Source: Clostridia bacterium
Lineage (GTDB): Bacteria; Bacillota; Clostridia; Christensenellales; CAG-138
Direction: 5' to 3'
Length of the DNA: 64,000 nucleotides
NCBI GenBank assembly: GCA_017438865.1
Contig: JAFRUN010000047.1
Location: forward strand, 1 to 64,000
The translations under genes were made by a program, and so were the position numbers. The notes under the pieces were generated by a model. That model searched no databases and was not told the origin of the DNA. It was given only the letters and a program-made list of their open reading frames with translations. This document shows positions 1 through 8,602 of the stretch, piece after piece; within the stretch, counting starts at the first letter, position 1, and the number at the start of each line of letters is the position of its first letter.

Positions 1-132
1 CTCGCACACGATTACTCCCATCTCGCACACGATTTCAGAGTCGGTCGAGATGGGTGTTTTGCTGTAAGTGGTCGAAAATCGACTGAATGAGCATGAATGA
101 AGAGACGGCTCGAGCAGGTATTCGTGTGCGAG
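1..132. repeat. Three copies of a CTCGCACACG motif beside tRNA-Arg
   Basis: CTCGCACACGAT occurs at 1-12 and 22-33, a 21-nt period cut by the window edge. The inverted 10-mer CGTGTGCGAG lies at 123-132. The motif sits downstream of tRNA-Arg in that gene's own orientation. Positions 60-180 between the copies show no convincing gene. Confidence 0.4.
16..59 (+). terminator. Probable intrinsic terminator of an off-window gene
   Basis: CCCATCTCG (17-25) can pair with CGAGATGGG (46-54), and a TGTTTT tract follows. The loop is about 20 nt and holds a minor CGA/TCG pairing. It would end a plus-strand transcript entering from the left of the window. The U-tract is modest, so the call is tentative. Confidence 0.4.
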
Positions 133-181
133 AAGCCGAAAAAGCCCATAATATAAGGACTTTTTCACATGGGAGGGGTGC

Positions 182-222
182 AAAAAAGAAGGCCCCTAAT
201 TGTATCCAAATTAGAGTCCTTC
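182..222 (-). terminator. Intrinsic terminator of tRNA-Arg
   Basis: On the minus strand GAAGG and CTAATT arms pair with AATTAG and CCTTC, then six T residues follow (complement of 182-187). The hairpin begins 3 nt after the encoded CCA of the tRNA, so it ends that transcript. Confidence 0.75.
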
Positions 223-224
223 TA

Positions 225-300
225 TGGCGCGCCTGGCAGGATTCGAACCTGCGACCTACCGGTTCGTAGCCGGGCACTCTATCCACTGAGCTACAAGCGC
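225..300 (-). tRNA. tRNA-Arg (anticodon ACG)
   Basis: Read on the minus strand, a 76-nt cloverleaf forms. The 7-bp acceptor stem is GCGCTTG with CAGGCGC, the T arm is GCAGG-TTCGAAT-CCTGC, and the anticodon loop CTACGAA gives ACG (arginine, CGN box). The discriminator is G and CCA is encoded. The antisense reading WQDSNLRPTGS on the plus strand is the usual spurious peptide from this tRNA. Confidence 0.95.
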
Positions 301-426
301 ATACACTTTAACGTGCCTTGTTATTTTAGCCGTTCCGAATGGAAATGTCAAGCCCCGATTTCCGTTTTTTTCGTATATCTTAAAAGAAAGAGGCGGTTCG
401 ATAAACCGCCTGCTTCCTTTTCGATT

Positions 427-1791
427 TCAAAGCAGTTTCTGCGACTGCCGGTAGACGTCGCCGCTGCCGACCGTGATGACGATATCGCCCGGAACGGCGT
501 GTTCGTCAAGATACGCGGCGATCTTCTCGAACGTGCCGAGATACAGCGCATTGTGCGATTCGCGGTTGATGCCGTTCACCATGTCGCGCGCGTGGACGAT
601 CCCGGTGTCGACTTCTCGTCCCGGATAGATATCCGGCACAAGCACTTCGTCCGCGTCCGTAAAGCACGTGACGTTTTCGCAGAACAGCGTTCTTGCGCGG
701 GTATAGCTGTTGCACTGGAAGACGCAGAAGATCTTTCCGTGCGGCACATGCGTCGCCGCGGCGAGCGTTTCTCTGATCTCGTTCGGATGGTGCCCGTAGT
801 CGTGAAAGACCTTGACGCCGTTCTTTTCGCCGAGCAGTTCAAAGCGGCGGCTCGTGTTGCGGAAGCGCGCCATCGCGTTTGCATACTGCTCAAACGTGAC
901 GCCGCAGAGCTTCGATGCGCCGTAAACCGCAAGCGCGTTGATGACGTTGTGCCGTCCGGGCACGTTCAGCGTCACGCGGCCGATCTTTTCGTCGTGATCG
1001 TAAAGATCGAACGACGGGAATCCGAGCGAATCGAACGCGATCGCGTCTGCGTGGATGTCGCCCCTGCTCAGACCGTACGTCACGACGTTCTTGCCGAGCT
1101 CCGGCAGCAGCGCGCGCACATAGCCGTCGTCGATGCAGGCAAGGATCCTGCCGTCCTCCGGTACGAGCGCAAGGAACTTGCGGAACGCTTCGACGATATG
1201 GTCGATGTCGCCGTAGTAATCCAGATGATCGTTGTCGATGTTGTTGACGATGGCGATCGTGGGCTTTAAGGTCAGAAAGCTCTCGACGTACTCGCACGCC
1301 TCGGTGATGAACAGATCGCTCCTGCCGAGCCGCACGCCGCCGCCCAGAAGGTCCATAAACCCGCCGACGTGCACCGTTGCGTCGAGGTTCGCCTCCTCGT
1401 TGACAAACGCAAGCATGGACGTGATCGTCGTTTTGCCGTGGCATCCGGCAACCGCAACGACCTCGCGAAACCGCGCGGAAAGCTGACCGAGCGCAACGCT
1501 GCGCTCAAGCTCCGGGATGCCGTGCTCGCGCCCGTAGACGCGCTCGGGATTGTCCGGCTTGATCGCCGCGGAATAGACGATCAGATCGGCGTTTGCCGCC
1601 TGCTCGGCGCGGTGTCCGTAGTATACGGTGATGCCGTCCTGTTCGAGCCGGTCGGTGAACTGCGTCTGACTGCGGTCGCTTCCCGTGACCTCATGCCCCT
1701 GCGATTTCAGGATCCGCGCGATGCCGCTCATGCTGCAGCCGCCGATCCCGATGAAATGAATATGCTTTGCGTTGTCCAGTAATGCCGTCAT
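427..1791 (-). CDS. murC: UDP-N-acetylmuramate--L-alanine ligase
   Basis: This cytoplasmic ATP-dependent ligase adds L-alanine to UDP-MurNAc, the first step of the peptidoglycan stem peptide. The 454 residues have the Mur ligase layout: an N-terminal Rossmann loop GIGGCSMSG (15-23), a P-loop VAGCHGKTT (114-122, with Cys where Thr is usual in GTHGKTT), a central NNIDNDHLDYYGD segment, and a C-terminal HDYGHHPNEI motif (usually DDYAHHPTE). Upstream on its strand lie TATAAT and a GGGGAGA ribosome site, so it has its own promoter. The GC and DYGHH variants are mild departures that occur in clostridial MurC-like ligases. Mpl-type ligases are a less likely alternative. Confidence 0.9.
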   Translation of the reverse strand: MTALLDNAKHIHFIGIGGCSMSGIARILKSQGHEVTGSDRSQTQFTDRLEQDGITVYYGHRAEQAANADLIVYSAAIKPDNPERVYGREHGIPELERSVALGQLSARFREVVAVAGCHGKTTITSMLAFVNEEANLDATVHVGGFMDLLGGGVRLGRSDLFITEACEYVESFLTLKPTIAIVNNIDNDHLDYYGDIDHIVEAFRKFLALVPEDGRILACIDDGYVRALLPELGKNVVTYGLSRGDIHADAIAFDSLGFPSFDLYDHDEKIGRVTLNVPGRHNVINALAVYGASKLCGVTFEQYANAMARFRNTSRRFELLGEKNGVKVFHDYGHHPNEIRETLAAATHVPHGKIFCVFQCNSYTRARTLFCENVTCFTDADEVLVPDIYPGREVDTGIVHARDMVNGINRESHNALYLGTFEKIAAYLDEHAVPGDIVITVGSGDVYRQSQKLL

Positions 1792-1854
1792 ACGATCTCC
1801 CCAATCCGTAACATCTGCCTCATTATACGCGAATCCTGTCGGATTTGCAACCGG

Positions 1855-2190
1855 TCAGTTGTCCCATTTCAATGATTTTCCGCCGATGAGATGCAGATGC
1901 AGATGCGGTACGCTCTGCCCCGCGTCCGCGCCGATGTTCGTGATCAGCCGGTAGCCGGTCCTGTCCAATCCGTTCTCCGCCGCGATCGTCCGTGCGACCT
2001 CGAACATATGCCCGAGCAGCGCGTCGTCCTCACGCGTCAGCGCGTGCGCGCTCTCGATATGCTTTTTCGGGATCACGAGGATATGCACCGGCGCCTGCGG
2101 CGCGATATCGTGGAACGCGTAGACGCTTTCATCCTCGTACGCCTTTTTCGACGGGATCTCGCCCGCTGCAATCTTGCAGAACAAACACAT
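1855..2190 (-). CDS. HIT family (HinT-like) nucleotide hydrolase/transferase
   Basis: A 111-residue histidine-triad protein, the normal length for HinT. It starts MCLFCKIAAGEIPS and has the triad HLHLHL at 96-101, where H98 is expected to be the nucleophile. Family members hydrolyse adenosine phosphoramidates and aminoacyl-AMP in the cytoplasm. The N-terminal CxxC (Cys2, Cys5) is typical of members that bind structural zinc. It is 13 nt downstream of mtaB on the same strand, so it is probably the last gene of the prmA-rsmE-mtaB operon. Confidence 0.9.
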   Translation of the reverse strand: MCLFCKIAAGEIPSKKAYEDESVYAFHDIAPQAPVHILVIPKKHIESAHALTREDDALLGHMFEVARTIAAENGLDRTGYRLITNIGADAGQSVPHLHLHLIGGKSLKWDN

Positions 2191-2203
2191 GGTAAATGCC
2201 TCC

Positions 2204-3472
2204 TTATTCGATGATGCCCAGCGCGGTCGTTCCCTCCCGCCCGGTTAATTTTACCCGAACCGTTTCGCCGCATACGCCGTCGCAGCGCACGCGGATATAA
2301 TTGCCGGTATATCCCGTTCCGTCGTCCTCCATGACGACGTCGACGGTCTTGCCGAGCTGCCCGTCGATAAACGCTTTTTCCAGCCGTTCGCCGAGCGCGA
2401 TCAGTTCTCTCGTCCGCGCCTCCTTCAGCGCGCGCGGAAGATGTCCCTCCATCGCGTCAGCCTTCGTGCCCCTGCGGCGGGAATACGGAAACACATGGAT
2501 GCGCGCAAAACCGATCTCTTCGACGAACCGCATCGTTTCCCGGTGCTCCTCTTCCGTCTCGCCGACGAAGCCCGCAATGATATCCGTGGTGATCGCCGCA
2601 TCCGGCATGACGGCGCGGATGCGCTCGACCGCGTCGCGGTATTCCGCCGTCGTGTAGCGGCGGTTCATGCGCTTCAGCACCGTGTCGGAACCGCTCTGCA
2701 GCGACAGATGAAACTGCCGGCACAGCGTGCGGCTGTCCTTTGCGACCGATAAAAACCGGTCGGTGATCACGCGCGGTTCCAGCGAGCCGAGCCGCAGACG
2801 TTCCAAGCCCGGAATGCCGTCGGCAAGCGTGATGAGATCGGAAAGTTCCGGCTTGTCCGCAAGATCGACGCCGTACGCCGAAAGCTGGATCCCGGTGAGC
2901 ACCACCTCGCGATAGCCGTTTTCGGCAAGCGCGGTCAGCTCGCGTTTCGTGCTTTCCAATGTACGCGAGCGCAGCGCGCCGCGCGCAAACGGAATGATGC
3001 AGTAGCTGCAGAAGCTGACGCAGCCGTCCTGCACCTTCAGCGTCGCGCGGGTACGGCTGTCCCGCTGCGCGGAAAGCTCCTCGAACGCACGGCGCTCGAA
3101 CGGCGCGGGATAGACGGGAATCGTTTTCTTTGCGGCGGAGACCTCCTCCGTCAGCCGCACGACGTCCTTTCTGCCTTCGGTGCCGAGCACGAGCGACACA
3201 CCCGGAAGCGCCGCCACGGTTTCCTTCGCGACCTCCGCGTAGCAGCCGACCGCAACGATCGGCGCAGCGGGATTGCGGCGGTGCGCCTGCGAAAGAATCT
3301 GCCGCGATTTTTTGTCGCTGATCTGCGTGACCGTGCAGGTATTGACGATGTATGCGTCGGCAACGGAGTCGAACGGAACGACGATGTGTCCGGCGGTGCG
3401 GAACAGCTCCTCCATCGCCTGTGTTTCGTAATGATTGACCTTGCAGCCGAGCGTATAAAATGCGACCTTCAC
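2204..3472 (-). CDS. mtaB: tRNA (ms2t6A37) methylthiotransferase MtaB
   Basis: A radical-SAM methylthiotransferase that converts t6A37 to ms2t6A37 in tRNAs reading ANN codons. The N-terminal UPF0004 domain carries cluster cysteines 10, 46 and 77, the radical-SAM motif CVSFCSYC gives cysteines 151, 155 and 158, and a C-terminal TRAM-like domain closes the protein (422 residues). The GTG start at 3472 overlaps the rsmE stop as GTGA. A longer in-frame extension to 3643 has no family similarity and lies antisense-free within rsmE, so it was rejected. Family order prmA-rsmE-mtaB-HIT is common in Firmicutes. Confidence 0.93.
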   Translation of the reverse strand: MKVAFYTLGCKVNHYETQAMEELFRTAGHIVVPFDSVADAYIVNTCTVTQISDKKSRQILSQAHRRNPAAPIVAVGCYAEVAKETVAALPGVSLVLGTEGRKDVVRLTEEVSAAKKTIPVYPAPFERRAFEELSAQRDSRTRATLKVQDGCVSFCSYCIIPFARGALRSRTLESTKRELTALAENGYREVVLTGIQLSAYGVDLADKPELSDLITLADGIPGLERLRLGSLEPRVITDRFLSVAKDSRTLCRQFHLSLQSGSDTVLKRMNRRYTTAEYRDAVERIRAVMPDAAITTDIIAGFVGETEEEHRETMRFVEEIGFARIHVFPYSRRRGTKADAMEGHLPRALKEARTRELIALGERLEKAFIDGQLGKTVDVVMEDDGTGYTGNYIRVRCDGVCGETVRVKLTGREGTTALGIIE

Positions 3473-4185
3473 AGCTCCACCTCGTACAGGATCTGCGCCG
3501 CCGTTGCCATGCCTGCGGTTTCGGTGCGCAGGATCCGCGGTCCGAGCGAAACGGAGACTGCGCCTTTTTCGACAAGGCACGCGATCTCCGCGTCCGAAAA
3601 ACCGCCCTCCGGACCGATCACGACGGCAACGCGCGTTCCGCACGACGCGCGCAGCGCCGTTTTCAGAGAAACGGTCCGTTCGTTTTCATAAGGCGCAAGA
3701 ACGGTATCGAAGTCCGAAAAGTCGAGCTTGTCCAACGCGGTCGGAAGCGCGACCTGCGGGATCACGCCGCGGCGGCTCTGCTTCGCCGCCTCCTCGGATA
3801 CCCGCTGCCAGCGTTCGATCCGGCCTTCATACGGCGGCTTCAAAACGACGACGCAGCGTTCCGACTGCACGGGGACGAAGCCGCATACGCCGATCTCGAC
3901 GCACTTCTGAATGATCGTTTCCATCTTGCCGGCTTTCGGCAGGCACTGAAACAGCGTGATCTTTGTGCGCGGCTCGGTCTGCGCGATCTGCCACGGCTCC
4001 GTGTCGAATACGACGGCGTCGGACGAAACGCTGCGGATCGCCGCCTCGCATTCCCTGCCGTTTCCGTCGCAAAGCTGCACGCGATCGCCCGCATGAAGCC
4101 GCAGAACCTTCGCGATGTGCTTCACGTCTTCGCCGCGCACGACTGCCGTATCCGGTTGAATCTCCGTTGTAAAAAAGCGATGCAT
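3469..4185 (-). CDS. rsmE: 16S rRNA m3U1498 methyltransferase
   Basis: A SPOUT methyltransferase that methylates N3 of U1498 in 16S rRNA. The 238 residues start MHRFFTT, carry an N-terminal PUA-like region, and end in the knot motif VVIGPEGGFSDAE and LGPRILRTETA. The ATG at 4185 matches the family N-terminus; an upstream in-frame ATG at 4242 would lie inside prmA. One nucleotide separates it from the prmA stop, and its own stop overlaps the mtaB start, which indicates translational coupling. Confidence 0.93.
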   Translation of the reverse strand: MHRFFTTEIQPDTAVVRGEDVKHIAKVLRLHAGDRVQLCDGNGRECEAAIRSVSSDAVVFDTEPWQIAQTEPRTKITLFQCLPKAGKMETIIQKCVEIGVCGFVPVQSERCVVVLKPPYEGRIERWQRVSEEAAKQSRRGVIPQVALPTALDKLDFSDFDTVLAPYENERTVSLKTALRASCGTRVAVVIGPEGGFSDAEIACLVEKGAVSVSLGPRILRTETAGMATAAQILYEVEL

Positions 4186-4186
4186 A

Positions 4187-5143
4187 TTATCTGCAGAGGA
4201 AGGCGTTCCAGCCCTCCGCGCGGCTGTGCTCCGAAACGGCAAAGCCGCTGTTCTTCAATGCCCCGACGACCTCGTCGACACGCTCGTCGATGATGCCGGA
4301 AACGAGAAATACGCCGCCGGGCGCAACGAGCGGTCTTGCGATCGGCGCGAGCGCGATGATGACGTCCGCCACGATGTTCGCCGCGACGACCGGATACCGT
4401 CCCGCGATCCTCTTCATGAGGCGCGTGTCGGAAAGCACGTTTCCGATCAGCACGCGATAATGCTCCTTTCCGATCCCGTTCATTTCGGCGTTCTCATAGG
4501 CGATCGACTCGGCGATCGGATCGATATCCACCGCCGTTGCTTCGACCGCGCCCAGAAGCCGCGCCGCAATCGAGAGGATGCCGCTGCCGCAGCCGAGATC
4601 GAGCATCGTATCGCCCGGCTTCACGGTCTTTTCGAGAAACTCGAGGCACATCCGCGTCGTGTGGTGCGCGCCGGTGCCGAACGCCATGCCCGGATCGAGT
4701 TTCAGAACGATGCGGTCCGTTTCGGGACGCTCCTCCCACGAGGGCAGGACCAGAAGGCGGCTGCCGATCTCGAGCGGCTTATAATACTTTTTCCAGTTGT
4801 TCGCCCAGTCCTCCTCGTCGACCGAAACGACGGTCATGAGCAGCGTGCCGAGATCGAACGGAAAATCCAGCGTCTTGAGGCGCTCGACCGCCGCCTTTGC
4901 GGCTTCGACCGTCGGCAGGTTTTCCGGGCAGTCCGCCACATACCCCTTGACGCAGGGCGTGTCCGTGCCGATCTTGTCCATGTCAGCAAAGTCCCAGAAG
5001 ATCGCCGCATCGCGCAAAAACGCATACGCCTTTTCGTGACTCTCCTCAATGGACAGTCCCGTGATGCCCGCGCCGTTCAGCGCGGCGCAGACGGCGTCGA
5101 TGCCCGCATCGGTCGTGTAAACCGTCAGTTCCAGCCATTTCAT
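4187..5143 (-). CDS. prmA: Ribosomal protein L11 methyltransferase
   Basis: A class I SAM methyltransferase that trimethylates ribosomal protein L11. The 318 residues comprise an N-terminal substrate-recognition domain (about 1-110) and a C-terminal Rossmann domain with motif I LDLGCGSGILSIAA, the NPF-like ANIVADVI segment, and LDPGMAFGTGAHHTT, which is diagnostic for PrmA. It is the first gene of the prmA-rsmE-mtaB-HIT run; a TATACT element lies about 30 nt upstream and a GGGGGA ribosome site precedes the ATG. Confidence 0.93.
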   Translation of the reverse strand: MKWLELTVYTTDAGIDAVCAALNGAGITGLSIEESHEKAYAFLRDAAIFWDFADMDKIGTDTPCVKGYVADCPENLPTVEAAKAAVERLKTLDFPFDLGTLLMTVVSVDEEDWANNWKKYYKPLEIGSRLLVLPSWEERPETDRIVLKLDPGMAFGTGAHHTTRMCLEFLEKTVKPGDTMLDLGCGSGILSIAARLLGAVEATAVDIDPIAESIAYENAEMNGIGKEHYRVLIGNVLSDTRLMKRIAGRYPVVAANIVADVIIALAPIARPLVAPGGVFLVSGIIDERVDEVVGALKNSGFAVSEHSRAEGWNAFLCR

Positions 5144-5197
5144 ATCGTGATCCCCCGATGATTTCCCTGATGAGTCAGTATAGCATAAATCGCGTCT

Positions 5198-5914
5198 TTA
5201 TACAAGCGTCATGTATTGCGCGATCAGCGGCACAAGCGCGTCGGCGGAAGCGGGCGCGTAGCGCGGCGACAGCGCAAGATCCATACAGACGAACGGCTCG
5301 CGGATACGGACCGCAGCGGGATCGTCGTATACCGTGAGCGGGATCTCCGGCTCCGCGCCGTAGCGTCCCTCGAACAGCGACGAAACGAACGACTGCAGAC
5401 GGATCGGACGGTATCCTTCTCCCTCGCGTATGCAGAACGGCGGCAGATCCGGTCGCGAGAACGGATCGCGCACCAGCATCAGCGCGTCGATCCACCGGAA
5501 CGCCAGCGCGAACAGCAGATAGTTCGCCTCGTCGAGCTGCTTCTGCGCGTAATAGCGGGCAAAGCCGTCCCTCTCCTTCGGCGGGATGCCGAGCACGTTG
5601 TTCAGCACAAATCCGGGACCCGGCTTTCCGATGCCGAGATCGGCGTGTGCGTCGACGTGTACGACGGAAAACGGCTTTGAAAGCGTCCCCGCGTCCATTT
5701 GCTCCTTCCAGAACGCGAGCGCGCCGTCGTGCGCTTCCGTGATGCGTCCGGGAATCGGATGCGCCCGATCGAGACCGAGCCCGTTCTCCAAAAACGAAAC
5801 GACGGCGGTTTCCGTCCACGGGCCTGCGCACGATTCCGGAGGGCGTTCCCCCTTCGGCGCAAGCGGACAGCAATTGCTCAGAAAGAAATCCAGATCAAGA
5901 TCCAATACCCACAT
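5198..5914 (-). CDS. UPF0489 family protein (arginase-fold-like)
   Basis: A 238-residue protein of unknown role. It opens with VLDLDLDFF and carries HVDAHADLG at about residues 90-98; both Asp/His motifs are typical of the UPF0489 family and resemble the metal-binding motifs of arginase-like hydrolases. A hydrolase activity is inference only. A consensus promoter ends 6 nt before the ATG, with no ribosome site, so the mRNA is probably leaderless. It is monocistronic: prmA has its own promoter 50 nt downstream. Confidence 0.7.
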   Translation of the reverse strand: MWVLDLDLDFFLSNCCPLAPKGERPPESCAGPWTETAVVSFLENGLGLDRAHPIPGRITEAHDGALAFWKEQMDAGTLSKPFSVVHVDAHADLGIGKPGPGFVLNNVLGIPPKERDGFARYYAQKQLDEANYLLFALAFRWIDALMLVRDPFSRPDLPPFCIREGEGYRPIRLQSFVSSLFEGRYGAEPEIPLTVYDDPAAVRIREPFVCMDLALSPRYAPASADALVPLIAQYMTLV

Positions 5915-5920
5915 GCGGGT

Positions 5921-5949
5921 ATTTTACCGTTCTTTCGGACGAAAAACAA
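5921..5949 (-). promoter_or_regulatory. Promoter of UPF0489 gene, leaderless arrangement
   Basis: On the minus strand the -35 TTGTTT (5944-5949) is 17 nt from the -10 TAAAAT (5921-5926). Six nucleotides (5915-5920) then lead directly to the ATG at 5914, which places the predicted transcription start at the A of the start codon. Confidence 0.6.
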
Positions 5950-6054
5950 GCGGTTTCCCTTTATAAACGGCTGATTGTACTTAAAAATGATGCATTTTTG
6001 TCACATTTGCGTGTTAAAATTTTCAAAACGGTCAAGAATCCGTCGGAAAAAATG

Positions 6055-6083
6055 TTGCGGCTTTGATAATCCTTTGCTATAAT
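6055..6083 (+). promoter_or_regulatory. ftsA promoter
   Basis: TTGCGG (6055-6060) is 17 nt from TATAAT (6078-6083). The expected transcript start is near 6090, followed by a GGAGG ribosome site at about 6098-6102 and the ATG at 6109. Confidence 0.6.
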
Positions 6084-6108
6084 ATATGTATCTTTGCGGA
6101 GGATTGGT

Positions 6109-7302
6109 ATGAAGCCTGCTGCGATTTTGGACATCGGCAGCTCGAAGGTCGTTTGCCTGTCGGGCAGCGTTCTGGATAAAGGCGGCATTGTGATACACGG
6201 TGCCGGCGTTTCCGGCTGCGACGGATATCTGGAGGATCGGTTTCTCGATCGCCAGAGTCTGCGCGACGCAGTCGTGGACGCCGTCAACAAGGCGGAGCAG
6301 GAAGCGCATTCCCGCATCCGCGACATTGCGCTTACGGTGCCCGCTTCGTTCTCGAAGCTGGTGCTTTCGGATATGACGCTGACGCTCGGCGAGCACGCCC
6401 GCGTCGTGGATCCGACCGATATCGACCGGCTGATCGACCTTTCCTTCCGGAAGATCGAAACGCCTCCGGGACATGTGCTGATGCACAGCACGCCCGTCTT
6501 CTTTCTCGTCGACGGCATTTCCTCCGCGGAACTGCCGCAGGGCATTGTGACCGAGGAGATCTCCGGCCTGATCGCGCATATGTTTGTCCGCGAGGACTAC
6601 ATTCAGGCGATCCAGGATGCGCTGGACGTGTTCGGCATCGAGATCTCGATGTGCGTCAGCGCCGCGCTTGCCGAAGCAACGATGCTGATCCCCGAGGAGG
6701 AACGCGTCCGTCCCGCCGTGCTGATCGACGTCGGCTACCGGCAGACGGATATCTGTGTGATCGAAAACGCGGCGCTCACCGGCATTGCGTCGATCCCGAT
6801 GGGCGGATATCAGTTCGCGTCGGACCTGGCGTTCGGACTGGACGTTACGCTGCAGTCCGCGGAGCAGGCAAAGCGGCGGTTCGTGTTTTCGCTCGACTAC
6901 GGCGACAAAACGGAGATCCTCCGTTCCGAGACCGCGTCGAAGCGCGTGGAAAACAGCACGATCGCCTACATCATCGAAGCGCGCGCGAACGATCTCGCGC
7001 AGCACATCCGTGAGGAGCTGGACCGGATGCAGGTCAATCTGGAATCGCGTCCGATCGTCTATCTGTCCGGCGGCGGACTGCTGATGATGCGCGGATCGCT
7101 CGAGTTTCTGAAAAAGGCGCTCGGCTTTCCGATCAAGCGGGACATGCCGTGGACGCCGCGTCTGTCCTCGCCCAACTACTGCAGCGCGTTCGGCGCGCTG
7201 AACTTCGTCCTTCGCGCGAACCGCATCGACGACCGTCCGTCGCAGGAGAAGCAGGAAGATAAAAAGTTTTTGCAGAAATTGAAAGATTTCTTCACGAAAT
7301 AA
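6109..7302 (+). CDS. ftsA: Cell division protein FtsA
   Basis: An actin-like ATPase that tethers FtsZ to the membrane. The 397 residues show the phosphate-1 loop AAILDIGSSKVV near the N-terminus, the SHS2 (1C) region, and phosphate-2 VLIDVGYRQTDI. The charged C-terminal helix KKFLQKLKDFFTK is the expected amphipathic membrane anchor. The start is the ATG preceded by GGAGG; an upstream in-frame ATG at 6094 overlaps that site. It is followed 21 nt later by ftsZ, the usual cell-division gene order. Confidence 0.88.
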   Translation: MKPAAILDIGSSKVVCLSGSVLDKGGIVIHGAGVSGCDGYLEDRFLDRQSLRDAVVDAVNKAEQEAHSRIRDIALTVPASFSKLVLSDMTLTLGEHARVVDPTDIDRLIDLSFRKIETPPGHVLMHSTPVFFLVDGISSAELPQGIVTEEISGLIAHMFVREDYIQAIQDALDVFGIEISMCVSAALAEATMLIPEEERVRPAVLIDVGYRQTDICVIENAALTGIASIPMGGYQFASDLAFGLDVTLQSAEQAKRRFVFSLDYGDKTEILRSETASKRVENSTIAYIIEARANDLAQHIREELDRMQVNLESRPIVYLSGGGLLMMRGSLEFLKKALGFPIKRDMPWTPRLSSPNYCSAFGALNFVLRANRIDDRPSQEKQEDKKFLQKLKDFFTK

Positions 7303-7323
7303 ACAAAGGGGGAACCACCATCC

Positions 7324-8559
7324 ATGTTCGAAACCAATGTAGAAAGCACGAACTTTGCGCAGATCCGTGTCGTCGGCGTCGGCGGTGCGGGCTGCAATGC
7401 AATCAACCGCATGGTTCAGTACGGGCTGCAGGGCGTTGAGTTTATTGCCGTCAACACCGACAAGCAGGCGCTTACGCTGAGTGCGGGACAGAAAAAGATC
7501 CAGATCGGCGAAAAGCTGACGAAAGGACTCGGCGCGGGCGCAGACCCCGAGATCGGCCGCAAAGCCGCGGACGAGAGCCGCGACGCGATCATCGAAGCGC
7601 TCAAGGGCAGCGATATGATCTTCATCACCGCCGGTATGGGCGGCGGCACGGGCACCGGCGCAGCTTCCGTGATCGCGGAATGCGCGAAGGAGCTCGGCAT
7701 CCTTACGGTCGGCGTCGTCACCAAGCCGTTCACGTTTGAAGGACGCGTTCGTATGCGCAACGCGGAACAGGGTATTGCGAGCTTGAAACCCGCCGTGGAT
7801 ACGCTGATCACGATCCCGAACGACAAGCTGATCTCGCTGGTCGGCAAATCCAGTCTTCCCGACGCGCTCCGTGTTGCGGACGATGTTCTCCGTCAGGGCA
7901 TTCAGGGCATTTCCGACCTGATCGCGGTCCCGGCGATGATCAACCTCGACTTTGCGGACGTCAAGACGATCATGAAGGAAAAGGGCATGGCGCACATGGG
8001 CATCGGTTCCGCCGTCGGCGAGAACCGCGCAAGCGAAGCCGCCCGTCAGGCGGTCGAGAGCCCGCTTCTCGAGACCTCCATCAAGGGCGCAAAGGGCATC
8101 CTGATGAACATCACCGGCGGCAGCGATCTGTCGCTGCTTGAGGTCAACGAAGCTGCCGAGATCATCGCGGAGAACGCGGATCCCGAAGCGAACATCATCT
8201 TCGGTGCGGACATCGACGAGAGCATGGGCGACGCGCTGCGCATCACGGTCATCGCGACCGGATTCGAGGCGCCCGGCGCGGACAAGCCGACCGACCTGCA
8301 GATGGGCGGCGCTCCCGCAAGACGCAGCTTTGAGCCGAGTCTGTTCGGCGGTGCAAGACCGCAGCCCGGTCCCGCATCCGCACAGAACGCATTTTCCGCC
8401 CGCGCCTATGCGGAGCCGGAAAAGGCCGAGCCCGAAGCAAAAGAGCCGGAACCCCGTCAGGAACAGCCGCTGTACCGCGATCCTTCCGCAGGCGTTCGCA
8501 GAGATTACAACGAGCGTCCCGCCAACAAGCTGGACATCCCCGCTTTCCTGCGCAAATAA
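7324..8559 (+). CDS. ftsZ: Cell division protein FtsZ
   Basis: The tubulin-like GTPase that builds the division ring. The 411 residues contain the GTP-binding tubulin signature GGGTGTGAA (about 107-115), a conserved GTPase core to about 320, then a Pro/Glu-rich disordered linker. The C-terminal peptide [10 protein letters not shown] is the tail that binds FtsA and other anchors. The AAAGGGGG ribosome site is strong. Co-transcribed with ftsA; a terminator follows directly. Confidence 0.98.
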   Translation: MFETNVESTNFAQIRVVGVGGAGCNAINRMVQYGLQGVEFIAVNTDKQALTLSAGQKKIQIGEKLTKGLGAGADPEIGRKAADESRDAIIEALKGSDMIFITAGMGGGTGTGAASVIAECAKELGILTVGVVTKPFTFEGRVRMRNAEQGIASLKPAVDTLITIPNDKLISLVGKSSLPDALRVADDVLRQGIQGISDLIAVPAMINLDFADVKTIMKEKGMAHMGIGSAVGENRASEAARQAVESPLLETSIKGAKGILMNITGGSDLSLLEVNEAAEIIAENADPEANIIFGADIDESMGDALRITVIATGFEAPGADKPTDLQMGGAPARRSFEPSLFGGARPQPGPASAQNAFSARAYAEPEKAEPEAKEPEPRQEQPLYRDPSAGVRRDYNERPANKLDIPAFLRK

Positions 8560-8567
8560 GAATCAAA

Positions 8568-8602
8568 CGGGCAGATGACGAAAATCATCTGCCCGCTTTT
8601 TT
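8568..8602 (+). terminator. Intrinsic terminator after ftsZ
   Basis: A perfect 11-bp stem (CGGGCAGATGA with TCATCTGCCCG) with a 6-nt loop precedes CTTTTTTA. It ends the ftsAZ transcript. It lies between the convergent ftsZ and comEC genes and touches the comEC stop, so it may slow both polymerases, although the minus side has only three T residues. Confidence 0.9.

Noticed and set aside
87..286. Short open frames on both strands over the tRNA-Arg, ending WQDSNLRPTGS on plus
   Set aside because: They are translations of the tRNA and its flanks, a well-known annotation artefact.
6001..7995. 664-codon minus-strand frame
   Set aside because: Antisense to ftsA and ftsZ; basic, His/Asp/Arg-rich composition with no motifs. 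It is a shadow caused by GC-rich codon use.
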